NCBI GenBank assembly: GCA_900557585.1
Contig: USTJ01000053.1
Span: 1 to 5,787, forward strand
Direction: 5' to 3'
Length of the DNA stretch: 5,787 bases
Origin: an uncultured Eubacteriales bacterium
Lineage (GTDB): Bacteria; Bacillota; Clostridia; Christensenellales; UBA1242
The position numbers were made by a program, and so were the translations under genes. Below the pieces are notes generated by a model. It was not told the DNA's origin, did not search any database, and worked only from the letters and a program-made list of their open reading frames with translations. Positions 1-5,008 of this stretch are shown one piece after another (positions within the stretch are counted from its first letter, which is position 1; the number at the start of each line of letters is the position of its first letter).

Positions 1-321
1 AACCCCTGCAACAGCGGCTGTAAATTCCATCCAAGCGGCAAAGCCAAGTTTTCCTTTATAGTTGTCATTGTTTTTAAGAGATGCAAGTTCTGTATAGTGT
101 GCTGCTTTGTTAAGGTTAAGGTTTGTTGTTTCTTCTTGTGCTTTTTCTTTTGCTTTTTCAACGCTGATAAAGCAAATCTCAGATGCTGAAAATGCACGGT
201 TGTCTGAATCTTTTGCTTTGATTGTTGGCACAAAGAACATTACAATTGACACAACAGCAAGAGCAAGTGCAACAAAACTTAAAATTGTTCCGAGCAATTT
301 ATTTTTTGATTTTTTTGCCAT
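1..321 (-). CDS. Membrane-anchored protein of unknown function, N-terminal part (runs off left edge)
   Basis: This is the first 107 codons of an open frame that continues past the left edge. It starts with ATG at 319-321 behind a GGAG ribosome binding site (complement 331-334) in an A-rich leader. The N-terminus is a lysine-rich cytoplasmic stub (MAKKSKNK), then a hydrophobic helix at about residues 9-34 (LLGTILSFVALALAVVSIVM) ending FFVP. A polar Lys/Glu/Asn-rich stretch follows at about 36-92, and a second hydrophobic stretch seems to begin near residue 94 (FAAWMEFTAAVAGV) where the window ends. The first helix could be a signal anchor or an uncleaved signal peptide; the second suggests a multi-pass protein. 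No family is recognised. It lies downstream of dapA on the same strand, but has its own promoter-like sequence and is separated by a weak hairpin, so it is probably transcribed separately. Confidence 0.8.
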   Translation of the reverse strand, partial: MAKKSKNKLLGTILSFVALALAVVSIVMFFVPTIKAKDSDNRAFSASEICFISVEKAKEKAQEETTNLNLNKAAHYTELASLKNNDNYKGKLGFAAWMEFTAAVAGV

Positions 322-330
322 AGTTTTTCT

Positions 331-352
331 CCTTTTTTTAAAACTGATTATA
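331..352 (-). promoter_or_regulatory. Promoter -10 box and ribosome binding site of the left-edge membrane protein
   Basis: Read on the minus strand, a perfect TATAAT lies at 347-352. It is followed by a short leader and an AAAAAAAGGAG ribosome binding site (331-341), seven bases before the ATG. No good -35 hexamer sits 17 bp upstream. An alternative extended -10 (TGCTAAACT, overlapping just upstream) has TTGAAC 18 bp before it, inside the inverted repeat at 364-382. The -10 and Shine-Dalgarno are read directly; promoter activity is inferred. Confidence 0.55.
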
Positions 353-363
353 GTTTAGCATAT

Positions 364-382
364 GTTGAAAAAATTGTTCAAC
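364..382. repeat. Inverted repeat GTTGAA-N7-TTCAAC upstream of the left-edge gene
   Basis: Six-base perfect arms, GTTGAA (364-369) and TTCAAC (377-382), are separated by seven bases. The repeat lies immediately upstream of the -10 box of the minus-strand gene, where the -35 region would be. It is not followed by a T run on the minus strand, so it looks more like a possible operator than a terminator. It is AT-rich and short, so chance occurrence is quite possible. Confidence 0.3.
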
Positions 383-383
383 A

Positions 384-400
384 AAAAAACAGTGTTTTTT
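384..400 (-). terminator. Weak A/T hairpin downstream of dapA, possible intrinsic terminator
   Basis: The segment reads AAAAAACA-G-TGTTTTTT on the plus strand, a perfect palindrome with a single central base. It can fold as a seven-pair stem closed by one G-C pair with a T run on the 3' side, in either direction. It begins about 15 bases after the dapA stop codon, where the lysC-dapA transcript would be expected to end. Because the stem is nearly all A-T, its strength is doubtful. Confidence 0.35.
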
Positions 401-415
401 CAAATTTTGTTATTT

Positions 416-1285
416 TTATATGATTTTGTTGAAAATTTCTTTTATCAGTTTTTTGTGTTTTGCACAAGGTTGGCAAAGTGGCATCCGATAGATTGGTTTT
501 ACAAGAGAAAAGAGCGATAAATAATATTTGATAGGAATCGGGTTGGTTTCAACTTGAAGCGCATTTATAAGTGGTTCAAATTTTTGATATAAGTTTTTCA
601 CAAGTGTTGGGTCAAATGGATACATTTCAAAAAGAGAGTGAACAAACTCGGGCATTGCATTTCCAAGAACCGAAACAACCCCACATGCTCCAACTGAAAG
701 CATTGGTAAAATGAAATTGTCGTTTCCGCATAAAATTTGAAAAGAATCACAAATGAGTTCACTTTCTTTCACAATGTCTGAAAAGCATGTTGATGCTTCT
801 TTAACTCCAATAATGTTTGGGTGAGCAGAAAGCGTTTTCATAGTCTCAAACTCAATTGTGCTTGCTGTTCTGGATTTGATGTTATAAAGGATAATTGGAG
901 CGGGCGAAAAGTTTGCAAGGGCGGTGAAGTGTTTTTTTATTCCGTTTTGTGTTGGCTTTATATATGGCGGAACTGCAATCAAAAAAGCATCGGCACCAAG
1001 GCTTGCGAAAAGCGAAATTTCTTTTTTACAACTTGCCGTTGAATATCCTAAAATCGAAACAATAAGTTGAATATTTTTTGGAACTTTTTCTCTTGCAATT
1101 TTCATGATTTGCTTTCTTTCTGAAAGTGTAAGTGTGTGTCCTTCACCAGTGCTTCCAAACAGAACAATGCCGTCAGTATTTTCATAAATTTGCTTGTCTA
1201 GCAGTTTTTCTAGCGATGCATAGTCAACTTTGCTTTGGCTTAAAAATGGTGTTACAAGTGCAGTATAGTTTCCAAAAAGTTTCAT
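416..1285 (-). CDS. dapA: 4-hydroxy-tetrahydrodipicolinate synthase (DapA)
   Basis: DapA condenses pyruvate with aspartate semialdehyde, the committed step to diaminopimelate and lysine, in the cytoplasm. The product is 289 residues, the usual length for this TIM-barrel aldolase family. Visible landmarks, aligned by eye to the E. coli enzyme: the Schiff-base lysine K162 in IIGVKEAS; the catalytic tyrosine Y134 in LYNIKSRT with substrate-binding R139; the G-S-T-G-E loop at 44-48; and Y108 in PPYIKP, equivalent to the triad tyrosine donated by the neighbouring subunit. The triad threonine (E. coli T44) is serine here (S45), and the residue before Y108 is proline rather than tyrosine; both keep the chemistry plausible. 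The ATG overlaps the lysC stop in ATGA, and its AGGAG lies inside lysC, so translation is coupled. The stop is TAA. A sister aldolase of the N-acetylneuraminate lyase type is possible in principle, but the lysC partnership argues strongly for DapA. Confidence 0.93.
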   Translation of the reverse strand: MKLFGNYTALVTPFLSQSKVDYASLEKLLDKQIYENTDGIVLFGSTGEGHTLTLSERKQIMKIAREKVPKNIQLIVSILGYSTASCKKEISLFASLGADAFLIAVPPYIKPTQNGIKKHFTALANFSPAPIILYNIKSRTASTIEFETMKTLSAHPNIIGVKEASTCFSDIVKESELICDSFQILCGNDNFILPMLSVGACGVVSVLGNAMPEFVHSLFEMYPFDPTLVKNLYQKFEPLINALQVETNPIPIKYYLSLFSLVKPIYRMPLCQPCAKHKKLIKEIFNKII

Positions 1286-1296
1286 ATTTTTCTCCT
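1282..1296 (-). promoter_or_regulatory. Translational coupling site: lysC stop / dapA start with internal RBS
   Basis: On the minus strand the sequence reads AGGAGAAAAATATGA. AGGAGA (1291-1296) encodes Arg-Arg near the end of LysC and also serves as the Shine-Dalgarno of dapA. ATGA (1282-1285) holds the dapA start and the lysC TGA stop. The arrangement predicts that dapA translation depends on ribosomes finishing lysC. Confidence 0.8.
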
Positions 1297-2448
1297 TTTT
1301 ATAAGGTCATTGTGAAGCGCTTTTGAAAGCAAAAGTGCTTGGTTTGGTTTTGTAACAATTTTTATGGTTGTTGGTGAAATTGAAATTATAAATGTAAAAA
1401 TGTTTAATTTTTGGCATGTTTTATACAAATAAGATTTCAGTTTCTCGTGATTTGTAAATCCGCAACCAACAATTGTAATCATTTCACACTTTTTCAAGGT
1501 TGTTTTTTCAAGGTTTTTTAATGCTGACTTATCTTCTCTTGAAATATTGTCTAAAACTGCGTGAAAAAATTGCGCATTTTTATTTGAAAAATGGTCAAAA
1601 TAAATGTTTTGAGCCTGTTTTTCACAAATATTTTGGATAATTTGCGGAAAATCTGCGTTTTTTGAATATGCCAAAACAAGATTGTTTTTAAAAGACAGCG
1701 CATCAGTGCGTGAAAACTGAACAGGAAAGTTATAAAGACTTGTTCCGTTTTTGGTTTGACTTTTGCGAACTTCGGTTTCGGTGTCACATGCATGTGCAAT
1801 TTCAAGGCTTTGTTGTTCCATTATTTTTGCCCCACAAGAAGAAAGTTCAATTGCTTCTTGAATATTTAAATTTTCAAGTTGTTTGGCTGTTTTAATTTGA
1901 TTTGGATTTGCGGAAAAATATCCTTTAACATTGGTATAAATAACGCATTTTGCATTCAGTGCCGAAGCAAGTGCGGTTGCAGAAATGTCTGACCCTCCGC
2001 GACGAAGCATACACAAATTTCCGCTTTGGTCAATTGCTTGAAAACCGGGAACAATTGCAACTTTTTTCTGCGATAGTGTGTGCAAAATTCTTTGTGTTTC
2101 AATGTGGGTCAAAACCCCACAATCGTTTTCGCCCTTGCAGAACATGCGAATGTTTTCTGGATAAAGAACAACATTGTCAACGCCAATGTTTTCAAGTGCA
2201 AGCGAAAGAACGTTTGCGCTTATTTTTTCACCAATGCAAACAAGTTCAGGAAGTTTTTCTTTTGGAAGATTTTTGTTTGCTTTTTTTGCAAGATTCAAAA
2301 GTGCATCGGTGGTTTTTCCCATTGCGCTTACAACAATAACAAGTTCGTTTGCCTTGGTTTTAAGAAAATATGAAACAAATTCTGCAACTTTTTTAACTTT
2401 TGAAACTGTGGAAAGACTGCTTCCACCAAACTTTATAACAAAACGCAT
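1282..2448 (-). CDS. lysC: Aspartate kinase (aspartokinase), with divergent regulatory ACT region
   Basis: The enzyme phosphorylates aspartate to aspartyl phosphate, the first step to lysine, diaminopimelate, threonine and methionine. The product is 388 residues, at the short end for a monofunctional aspartokinase. The amino-acid-kinase domain (about 1-240) shows KFGGSS at 6-11 with catalytic K6, VVSAMGKTTDALL at 39-51, the IGEKIS motif near 72-77, PGFQAID at 134-140, and the RRGGSDISATALASAL block at 149-164. GAKIMEQQS (206-214) corresponds to the usual GAK(V/I)LHPRS-like segment but has lost the His-Pro-Arg. The C-terminal part (about 250-388) fits the paired ACT domains. The last segment (ISPTTIKIV...ALHNDLI) is recognisable, whereas the first ACT is very diverged: the usual D-x-P-G loop reads NADFPQ. 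Start: ATG behind AAGGAGA (complement 2454-2460). It is the first gene of the lysC-dapA unit. Feedback control by lysine may be altered (inference). Confidence 0.93.
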   Translation of the reverse strand: MRFVIKFGGSSLSTVSKVKKVAEFVSYFLKTKANELVIVVSAMGKTTDALLNLAKKANKNLPKEKLPELVCIGEKISANVLSLALENIGVDNVVLYPENIRMFCKGENDCGVLTHIETQRILHTLSQKKVAIVPGFQAIDQSGNLCMLRRGGSDISATALASALNAKCVIYTNVKGYFSANPNQIKTAKQLENLNIQEAIELSSCGAKIMEQQSLEIAHACDTETEVRKSQTKNGTSLYNFPVQFSRTDALSFKNNLVLAYSKNADFPQIIQNICEKQAQNIYFDHFSNKNAQFFHAVLDNISREDKSALKNLEKTTLKKCEMITIVGCGFTNHEKLKSYLYKTCQKLNIFTFIISISPTTIKIVTKPNQALLLSKALHNDLIKRRKI

Positions 2449-2566
2449 TTTTGTCTCCTTTGCAACTTATTGTATGAGTTTTAGCCATTAAGTGTTTCTT
2501 CACTTTAAAATTTCGCTTGCTATCACTTTGATAAAATGATAATATATTCATATAAAGGTGAAAAAA
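2449..2566. promoter_or_regulatory. Divergent promoter region between lysC and the zinc-ribbon gene
   Basis: This 118-bp region must hold both promoters. For lysC there is AAGGAGA (complement 2454-2460) and a candidate -10 TACAAT (complement 2469-2474) without a convincing -35. Two short palindromes occur: AAGTG-TTTCTT-CACTT (2490-2505) and TATCA-CTT-TGATA (2521-2533). The second overlaps the plus-strand promoter elements and could be an operator. The region is too short for a lysine riboswitch, and no T-box features are visible, so any amino-acid control of lysC would have to be by another route. Confidence 0.5.
2517..2560 (+). promoter_or_regulatory. Promoter and RBS of the zinc-ribbon / methyltransferase operon
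   Basis: TTGCTA (2517-2522) and TAATAT (2540-2545) are 17 bp apart. A second pair, TTGATA (2528-2533) and TATAAA (2551-2556), is also 17 bp apart and closer to consensus, but it would start transcription almost at the start codon. The Shine-Dalgarno AAAGGTG (2554-2560) precedes the ATG at 2567 by six bases. The first pair therefore gives the more sensible leader. Confidence 0.5.
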
Positions 2567-3595
2567 ATGGCAAAAATTTCTAAATGTAAAAATTGTGGGG
2601 CAGAACTTGTTTTCAGCCCAAGCAAAAAATGTCTTGTTTGCAGAAGTTGCGGAAGTGAGTTTCCGGTTTTAACCGAAAGTGGACAAATCAAAAGAAGAGT
2701 CTATTCTTTTGACTATGACCAAAATGACAACAGAGTTGACGAAACTCAATATGAGTGCCCAGCATGTGGCTCTAAAATCATTTCAGGAAAGGAACGACCT
2801 CTCGGGATTTGTGCATCTTGCGGAAACACAAATTTGATTAAAAAGTCAGAGTCGGTTTTGATTCCGGACGGAATTGTGCCTTTTGAAATTTCAAAAGACA
2901 AAGCGGGTGAAATTTTTCAAAATTTCGTAAAGTCAAGAAAGTTTGCTCCATCAGATTTAGCACAAATGGCAAGGTCGCAAAAACTTATTGGTGTCTATAA
3001 CCCAACATGGCGTTTTGGTTTTGAAACCCACATCAGATATTCCTATGTTGGTGTGAAAAAATATCTTGACAAAGAAGACCATGAATATGTGAGATATTAT
3101 CCAGAGGAAAAAAGCAAAGAAGAACGCTTTGAAAACGTGCTTTTAAGTGGAAACCGAAAAATTGATGACAAAGTGCTTTCGGAAATTGGTGACTATGATT
3201 TTTCAAAAGCAATTCCATATTCAAGCGATTATGTTTTGGGCTTCTATGTGACCGACACAAATCGCGACCTTCATATTGTGTATGACAAATATAAAGATGA
3301 AATGTCCTATCAAAACCAAAAAGAAGTTGAATCGCGCGTTCGCAAAAACTTTGATTCGCTTGAAAATTTTGTTTGCAAAACAAGGTTTAAAGACGAGGCT
3401 TTCAACTATGTTGGCGTTCCAATTTGGGCAAACCACTATACATATAAGGGTAAAGAATATCACTGCTATATCAACGGTCAAACCGGGAAATATACGGGCA
3501 GTGCTCCAAAATCTGTTTGGAAAATTTTGGGAACAATTGGCGCGGGCATTCTTGGTGTTGGGCTTTTGGTTCTTTTGCTTATTAAACTTTTATAG
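2567..3595 (+). CDS. Zinc-ribbon protein with C-terminal transmembrane helix
   Basis: The product is 342 residues with two zinc ribbons at the N-terminus: C7-x2-C10 with C25-x2-C28 (C22 adds a third CxxC step), and C64-x2-C67 with C82-x2-C85. A polar central region (about 90-300) follows, containing YNPTWRF near 144-150, the kind of aromatic motif seen in bacterial 'TFIIB-type zinc ribbon-containing' proteins. A VPIWANHYTYKGKEY...NGQTGK segment then precedes a hydrophobic C-terminal helix (about 319-341, GTIGAGILGVGLLVLLLIKLL). The protein is thus probably tail-anchored with its ribbons in the cytoplasm. The annotated role of this family is not established; DNA/RNA contact by the ribbons is only inference. 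Start: an in-frame GTG at 2558 is part of the Shine-Dalgarno AAAGGTG, so the ATG at 2567 is preferred. The next gene begins 11 bp after its TAG stop. Confidence 0.85.
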   Translation: MAKISKCKNCGAELVFSPSKKCLVCRSCGSEFPVLTESGQIKRRVYSFDYDQNDNRVDETQYECPACGSKIISGKERPLGICASCGNTNLIKKSESVLIPDGIVPFEISKDKAGEIFQNFVKSRKFAPSDLAQMARSQKLIGVYNPTWRFGFETHIRYSYVGVKKYLDKEDHEYVRYYPEEKSKEERFENVLLSGNRKIDDKVLSEIGDYDFSKAIPYSSDYVLGFYVTDTNRDLHIVYDKYKDEMSYQNQKEVESRVRKNFDSLENFVCKTRFKDEAFNYVGVPIWANHYTYKGKEYHCYINGQTGKYTGSAPKSVWKILGTIGAGILGVGLLVLLLIKLL

Positions 3596-3609
3596 GAAGA
3601 TAAAAAATG
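3594..3609 (+). promoter_or_regulatory. RBS overlapping the upstream stop codon
   Basis: The TAG stop of the zinc-ribbon gene (3593-3595) runs into AGGAAGA (3594-3600), which serves as Shine-Dalgarno for the ATG at 3607. The 11-bp gap leaves no room for a promoter, so the two genes are cotranscribed and probably partly coupled. Confidence 0.7.
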
Positions 3610-4482
3610 ATTGATATAAACAAACAAATTTCCGCCATTCGGGAAAAATCGGTTGTCGCAGGAATCTCATCAGACGAGGTTGCAAATGTAAGATCACTTG
3701 TTGAAAACAAGTGTAAAGACAAAACCTTGTTCGTTTGCGAGGGGCTTTGGGCGGTTGATAAACTTATTGAAAAAAACTTTGAGGTTTTGCAATTTTTCTA
3801 TAATGCAGATAAACTTATAAGTGGCACTTTGCCAGAAAAAGACATTGAAAAAATCGCAAACATGGCGTTGTATGCCAAGAAAACATTTGCAATTTCTGAA
3901 AAATCTTGCAAAAAAATCAGCGACCGTGAGGGATATGACGAATATTTCATTGTTGCAAAACTTAAAAACTATACTTTAAAAGACATTGAAGAAATGTTCA
4001 AGGGCAAAAACAATGTTCTTGCAATTGTAATGGATGGGCTTGAACAGCCGGGAAATATTGGAGCAATTCTTCGTTCGTTTGATTGTGCTGGTGGTGACTT
4101 TGCAATTGTTGTAAACAAACAAGCACGTCTTTCAAACAGCCGTCTTGTTCGTTCAAGCCTTGGTGCAAGTTTCATGCTTCCAATTCTTGAAGCAGAAATT
4201 GGCGAGGTTCAAGATTGGCTTGCAAAAAACAATTTCAAATGCGTTGTAACCGACCTTCAAGCAAAGAAAAGTTATCGAGAAATTGACTATTCTGGAAGAA
4301 TTGCAATTGTTGCTGGAAATGAACACACTGGCATTTCTGCTTCGTGGCGAAAACTTAAAAATTCTGAAAGCATCATCATTCCAATGCTTGGCTCTTGCGA
4401 ATCGCTCAATGTTGGCTTTGCGTCAACTCTTGTTGCATATGAAGCGGGTCTTCAAAAATTTGGCAATAAGAAAATCAGATAG
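3607..4482 (+). CDS. TrmH/SpoU-family RNA 2'-O-ribose methyltransferase
   Basis: This SAM-dependent enzyme methylates a ribose 2'-OH in rRNA or tRNA. The product is 291 residues in the two-part layout of the RlmB/TsnR-like branch. An N-terminal substrate-binding domain (about 1-125, including FVCEGLWAVDKLIE at 42-55) precedes the knotted SPOUT catalytic domain (about 135-285). All three SpoU motifs are visible: motif 1 DGLEQPGNIGAILRS (143-157, with N150 and R156), motif 2 IVAGNEHTGIS (234-244, with E239), and motif 3 IPMLGSCESLNVGFA (258-272, with S266 and N268), which forms the SAM-binding knot. NSRLVRSSLGASFMLPI (177-193) lies between motifs 1 and 2, as usual. The RNA target cannot be told from the sequence, so no symbol is given. 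It is the second gene of an operon with the zinc-ribbon protein; the TAG stop is followed by hairpins. Confidence 0.92.
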   Translation: MIDINKQISAIREKSVVAGISSDEVANVRSLVENKCKDKTLFVCEGLWAVDKLIEKNFEVLQFFYNADKLISGTLPEKDIEKIANMALYAKKTFAISEKSCKKISDREGYDEYFIVAKLKNYTLKDIEEMFKGKNNVLAIVMDGLEQPGNIGAILRSFDCAGGDFAIVVNKQARLSNSRLVRSSLGASFMLPILEAEIGEVQDWLAKNNFKCVVTDLQAKKSYREIDYSGRIAIVAGNEHTGISASWRKLKNSESIIIPMLGSCESLNVGFASTLVAYEAGLQKFGNKKIR

Positions 4483-4508
4483 AATTTGAAACTGAAAAAT
4501 ATTTTTGT

Positions 4509-4540
4509 TTTTGCTTGTTTGAAAGCAAAATCTTATTTTT
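4509..4540 (+). terminator. Hairpin with trailing T-rich run just after the methyltransferase gene
   Basis: TTTTGCTT (4509-4516) pairs perfectly with AAGCAAAA (4523-4530) across a six-base loop. It is followed by TCTTATTTTT. It begins 26 bases after the methyltransferase stop. Only two G-C pairs support the stem, so it may be a weak first terminator ahead of the stronger one at 4603-4635. Confidence 0.4.
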
Positions 4541-4602
4541 GGCAGAGATTTTGAGTAGGGAGCGGGCGTAAAAGTTGAAAAAAAATAAAATAAAAGCAAA
4601 AT
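4541..4602. other. Intergenic segment with a short GC-rich patch
   Basis: Between the two hairpins lies a stretch containing GAGTAGGGAGCGGGCG (about 4553-4568), strikingly GC-rich within very AT-rich intergenic DNA, followed by an A-rich run. It has no convincing gene. The patch can be read as the end of an 18-codon frame from a TTG at 4515, with no Shine-Dalgarno. It could be part of a dispersed intergenic repeat, but only one copy is visible here. Confidence 0.3.
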
Positions 4603-4635
4603 AAAAACACAAACTTATTGGTTTGTGTTTTTTTT
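4603..4635. terminator. Bidirectional intrinsic terminator between convergent genes
   Basis: AAAAACACAAAC (4603-4614) and GTTTGTGTTTTT (4621-4632) form a perfect 12-pair stem with the loop TTATTG. On the plus strand the stem runs into an eight-base T tract (4628-4635); on the minus strand it is followed by TTTTTATTTT. It sits between the convergent methyltransferase and XRE genes, and its T tract overlaps the XRE stop codon at 4634-4636. It therefore serves both. Confidence 0.85.
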
Positions 4636-4879
4636 AGTCAATTTTTAAATTTTCAACTTGAAAGGTTTTGTCTTCAAGAAATTCTGCGGGTGAAATTTTC
4701 AGCCCGTCAGCAAGCATGATGATTGTTTTCAGTGTAATGTTTTTTGTTCTTCGTTGCATGATGCTTTTGATTGTTGCAAAAGGAACTCCACTTTCTTGTG
4801 CAAGTTTATATTGCGTAAGGTTTCTTTCGTTCATCAGAAAAAGCAATCTTTCAACAACGGCTTCGTTTATTGTTTTCAT
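4634..4879 (-). CDS. Small XRE-family (Cro/cI-type) helix-turn-helix transcriptional regulator
   Basis: The product is 81 residues, essentially one DNA-binding domain. Helix 1 is about residues 5-19 (NEAVVERLLFLMNER). The helix-turn-helix spans about 22-43: TQYKLAQESGVPFATIKSIMQR, with the typical T-Q-x-x-L-A start, the turn glycine G31 and the recognition helix FATIKSIMQRR. Then come NITLKTIIMLADGLKISPAEFLED, the usual fourth and fifth helices of the fold. No ligand or dimerisation domain is attached, so it probably dimerises through the HTH domain as Cro-like proteins do. Start: ATG with GAGGA (complement 4884-4888) four bases upstream. It is transcribed away from the Gre-like gene, and the palindromic sites between them are the natural operators. 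It is probably the local repressor and autoregulated (inference). Confidence 0.9.
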   Translation of the reverse strand: MKTINEAVVERLLFLMNERNLTQYKLAQESGVPFATIKSIMQRRTKNITLKTIIMLADGLKISPAEFLEDKTFQVENLKID

Positions 4880-4909
4880 ATTGTCCTCTTTTCTAATATA
4901 ACCTATTTT

Positions 4910-4939
4910 TGTATATTTTTAGGATGATACATCATCCAA
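4910..4939 (-). promoter_or_regulatory. Candidate promoter of the XRE regulator
   Basis: On the minus strand TTGGAT (4934-4939) and TATACA (4910-4915) are 18 bp apart. The -35 is poor and the -10 fair. The perfect palindrome at 4922-4937 lies almost wholly in the spacer and overlaps the -35. Binding there would block this promoter, the usual arrangement for an autoregulated repressor. A TATATT closer to the gene (4895-4900) lacks any -35. Confidence 0.45.
4922..4937. promoter_or_regulatory. Palindromic operator O1 (GGATGAT-AC-ATCATCC)
   Basis: This is a perfect inverted repeat with seven-base arms around a two-base centre, 16 bp overall, a length fitting a dimer of a small XRE repressor. It lies just upstream of the -35 of the Gre-like gene and inside the candidate promoter of the XRE gene, so one bound dimer could influence both. 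That it binds the adjacent regulator is inferred from position and symmetry. Confidence 0.75.
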
Positions 4940-4942
4940 AAT

Positions 4943-4958
4943 TGTTGACACATCATCC
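4943..4958. promoter_or_regulatory. Second operator half-site O2, 21 bp from O1, overlapping the -35 box
   Basis: ACATCATCC occurs again at 4950-4958, exactly 21 bp after its copy at 4929-4937. At the equivalent position the left arm reads TGTTGAC, matching GGATGAT at four of seven bases. That left arm contains most of the TTGACA -35 hexamer (4945-4950), which may explain why it departs from the symmetric form. The two-turn spacing would place two dimers on the same face of the helix. Confidence 0.65.
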
Positions 4959-4974
4959 TAATTTCATTTATAAT
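4945..4974 (+). promoter_or_regulatory. Consensus sigma-A promoter of the Gre-like gene
   Basis: TTGACA (4945-4950) and TATAAT (4969-4974) are both perfect hexamers with an 18-bp spacer. Transcription should begin near 4981, giving a leader of about 28 bases with Shine-Dalgarno AGGG (4997-5000) eight bases before the ATG at 5009. It would be very strong when free, and the O2 site covers its -35, so it is presumably normally repressed. Confidence 0.85.
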
Positions 4975-5008
4975 TTATAAAAACAAATGAAAAAATAGGG
5001 AACTGGTT

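Noticed and set aside
107..358. Plus-strand 83-codon frame opposite the left-edge gene
   Set aside because: The minus strand carries a good RBS, a -10 box and a plausible membrane protein in the same place; the plus frame has a Phe/Ser-rich composition as expected of an antisense frame.
1950..2491. Plus-strand open frames antisense to lysC (for example 2174-2491 and 1950-2339)
   Set aside because: They lie opposite a clear aspartokinase, lack convincing Shine-Dalgarno sites and encode low-complexity Phe/Cys-rich peptides typical of antisense shadows.
2558..2566. GTG at 2558 as the start of the zinc-ribbon protein
   Set aside because: The GTG is the end of AAAGGTG, an ideally placed Shine-Dalgarno for the ATG at 2567, and no ribosome binding site lies at the right distance before 2558.
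4515..4571. Eighteen-codon gene from TTG at 4515
   Set aside because: No Shine-Dalgarno, a rare start codon and overlap with a hairpin stem; it cannot be told from chance.
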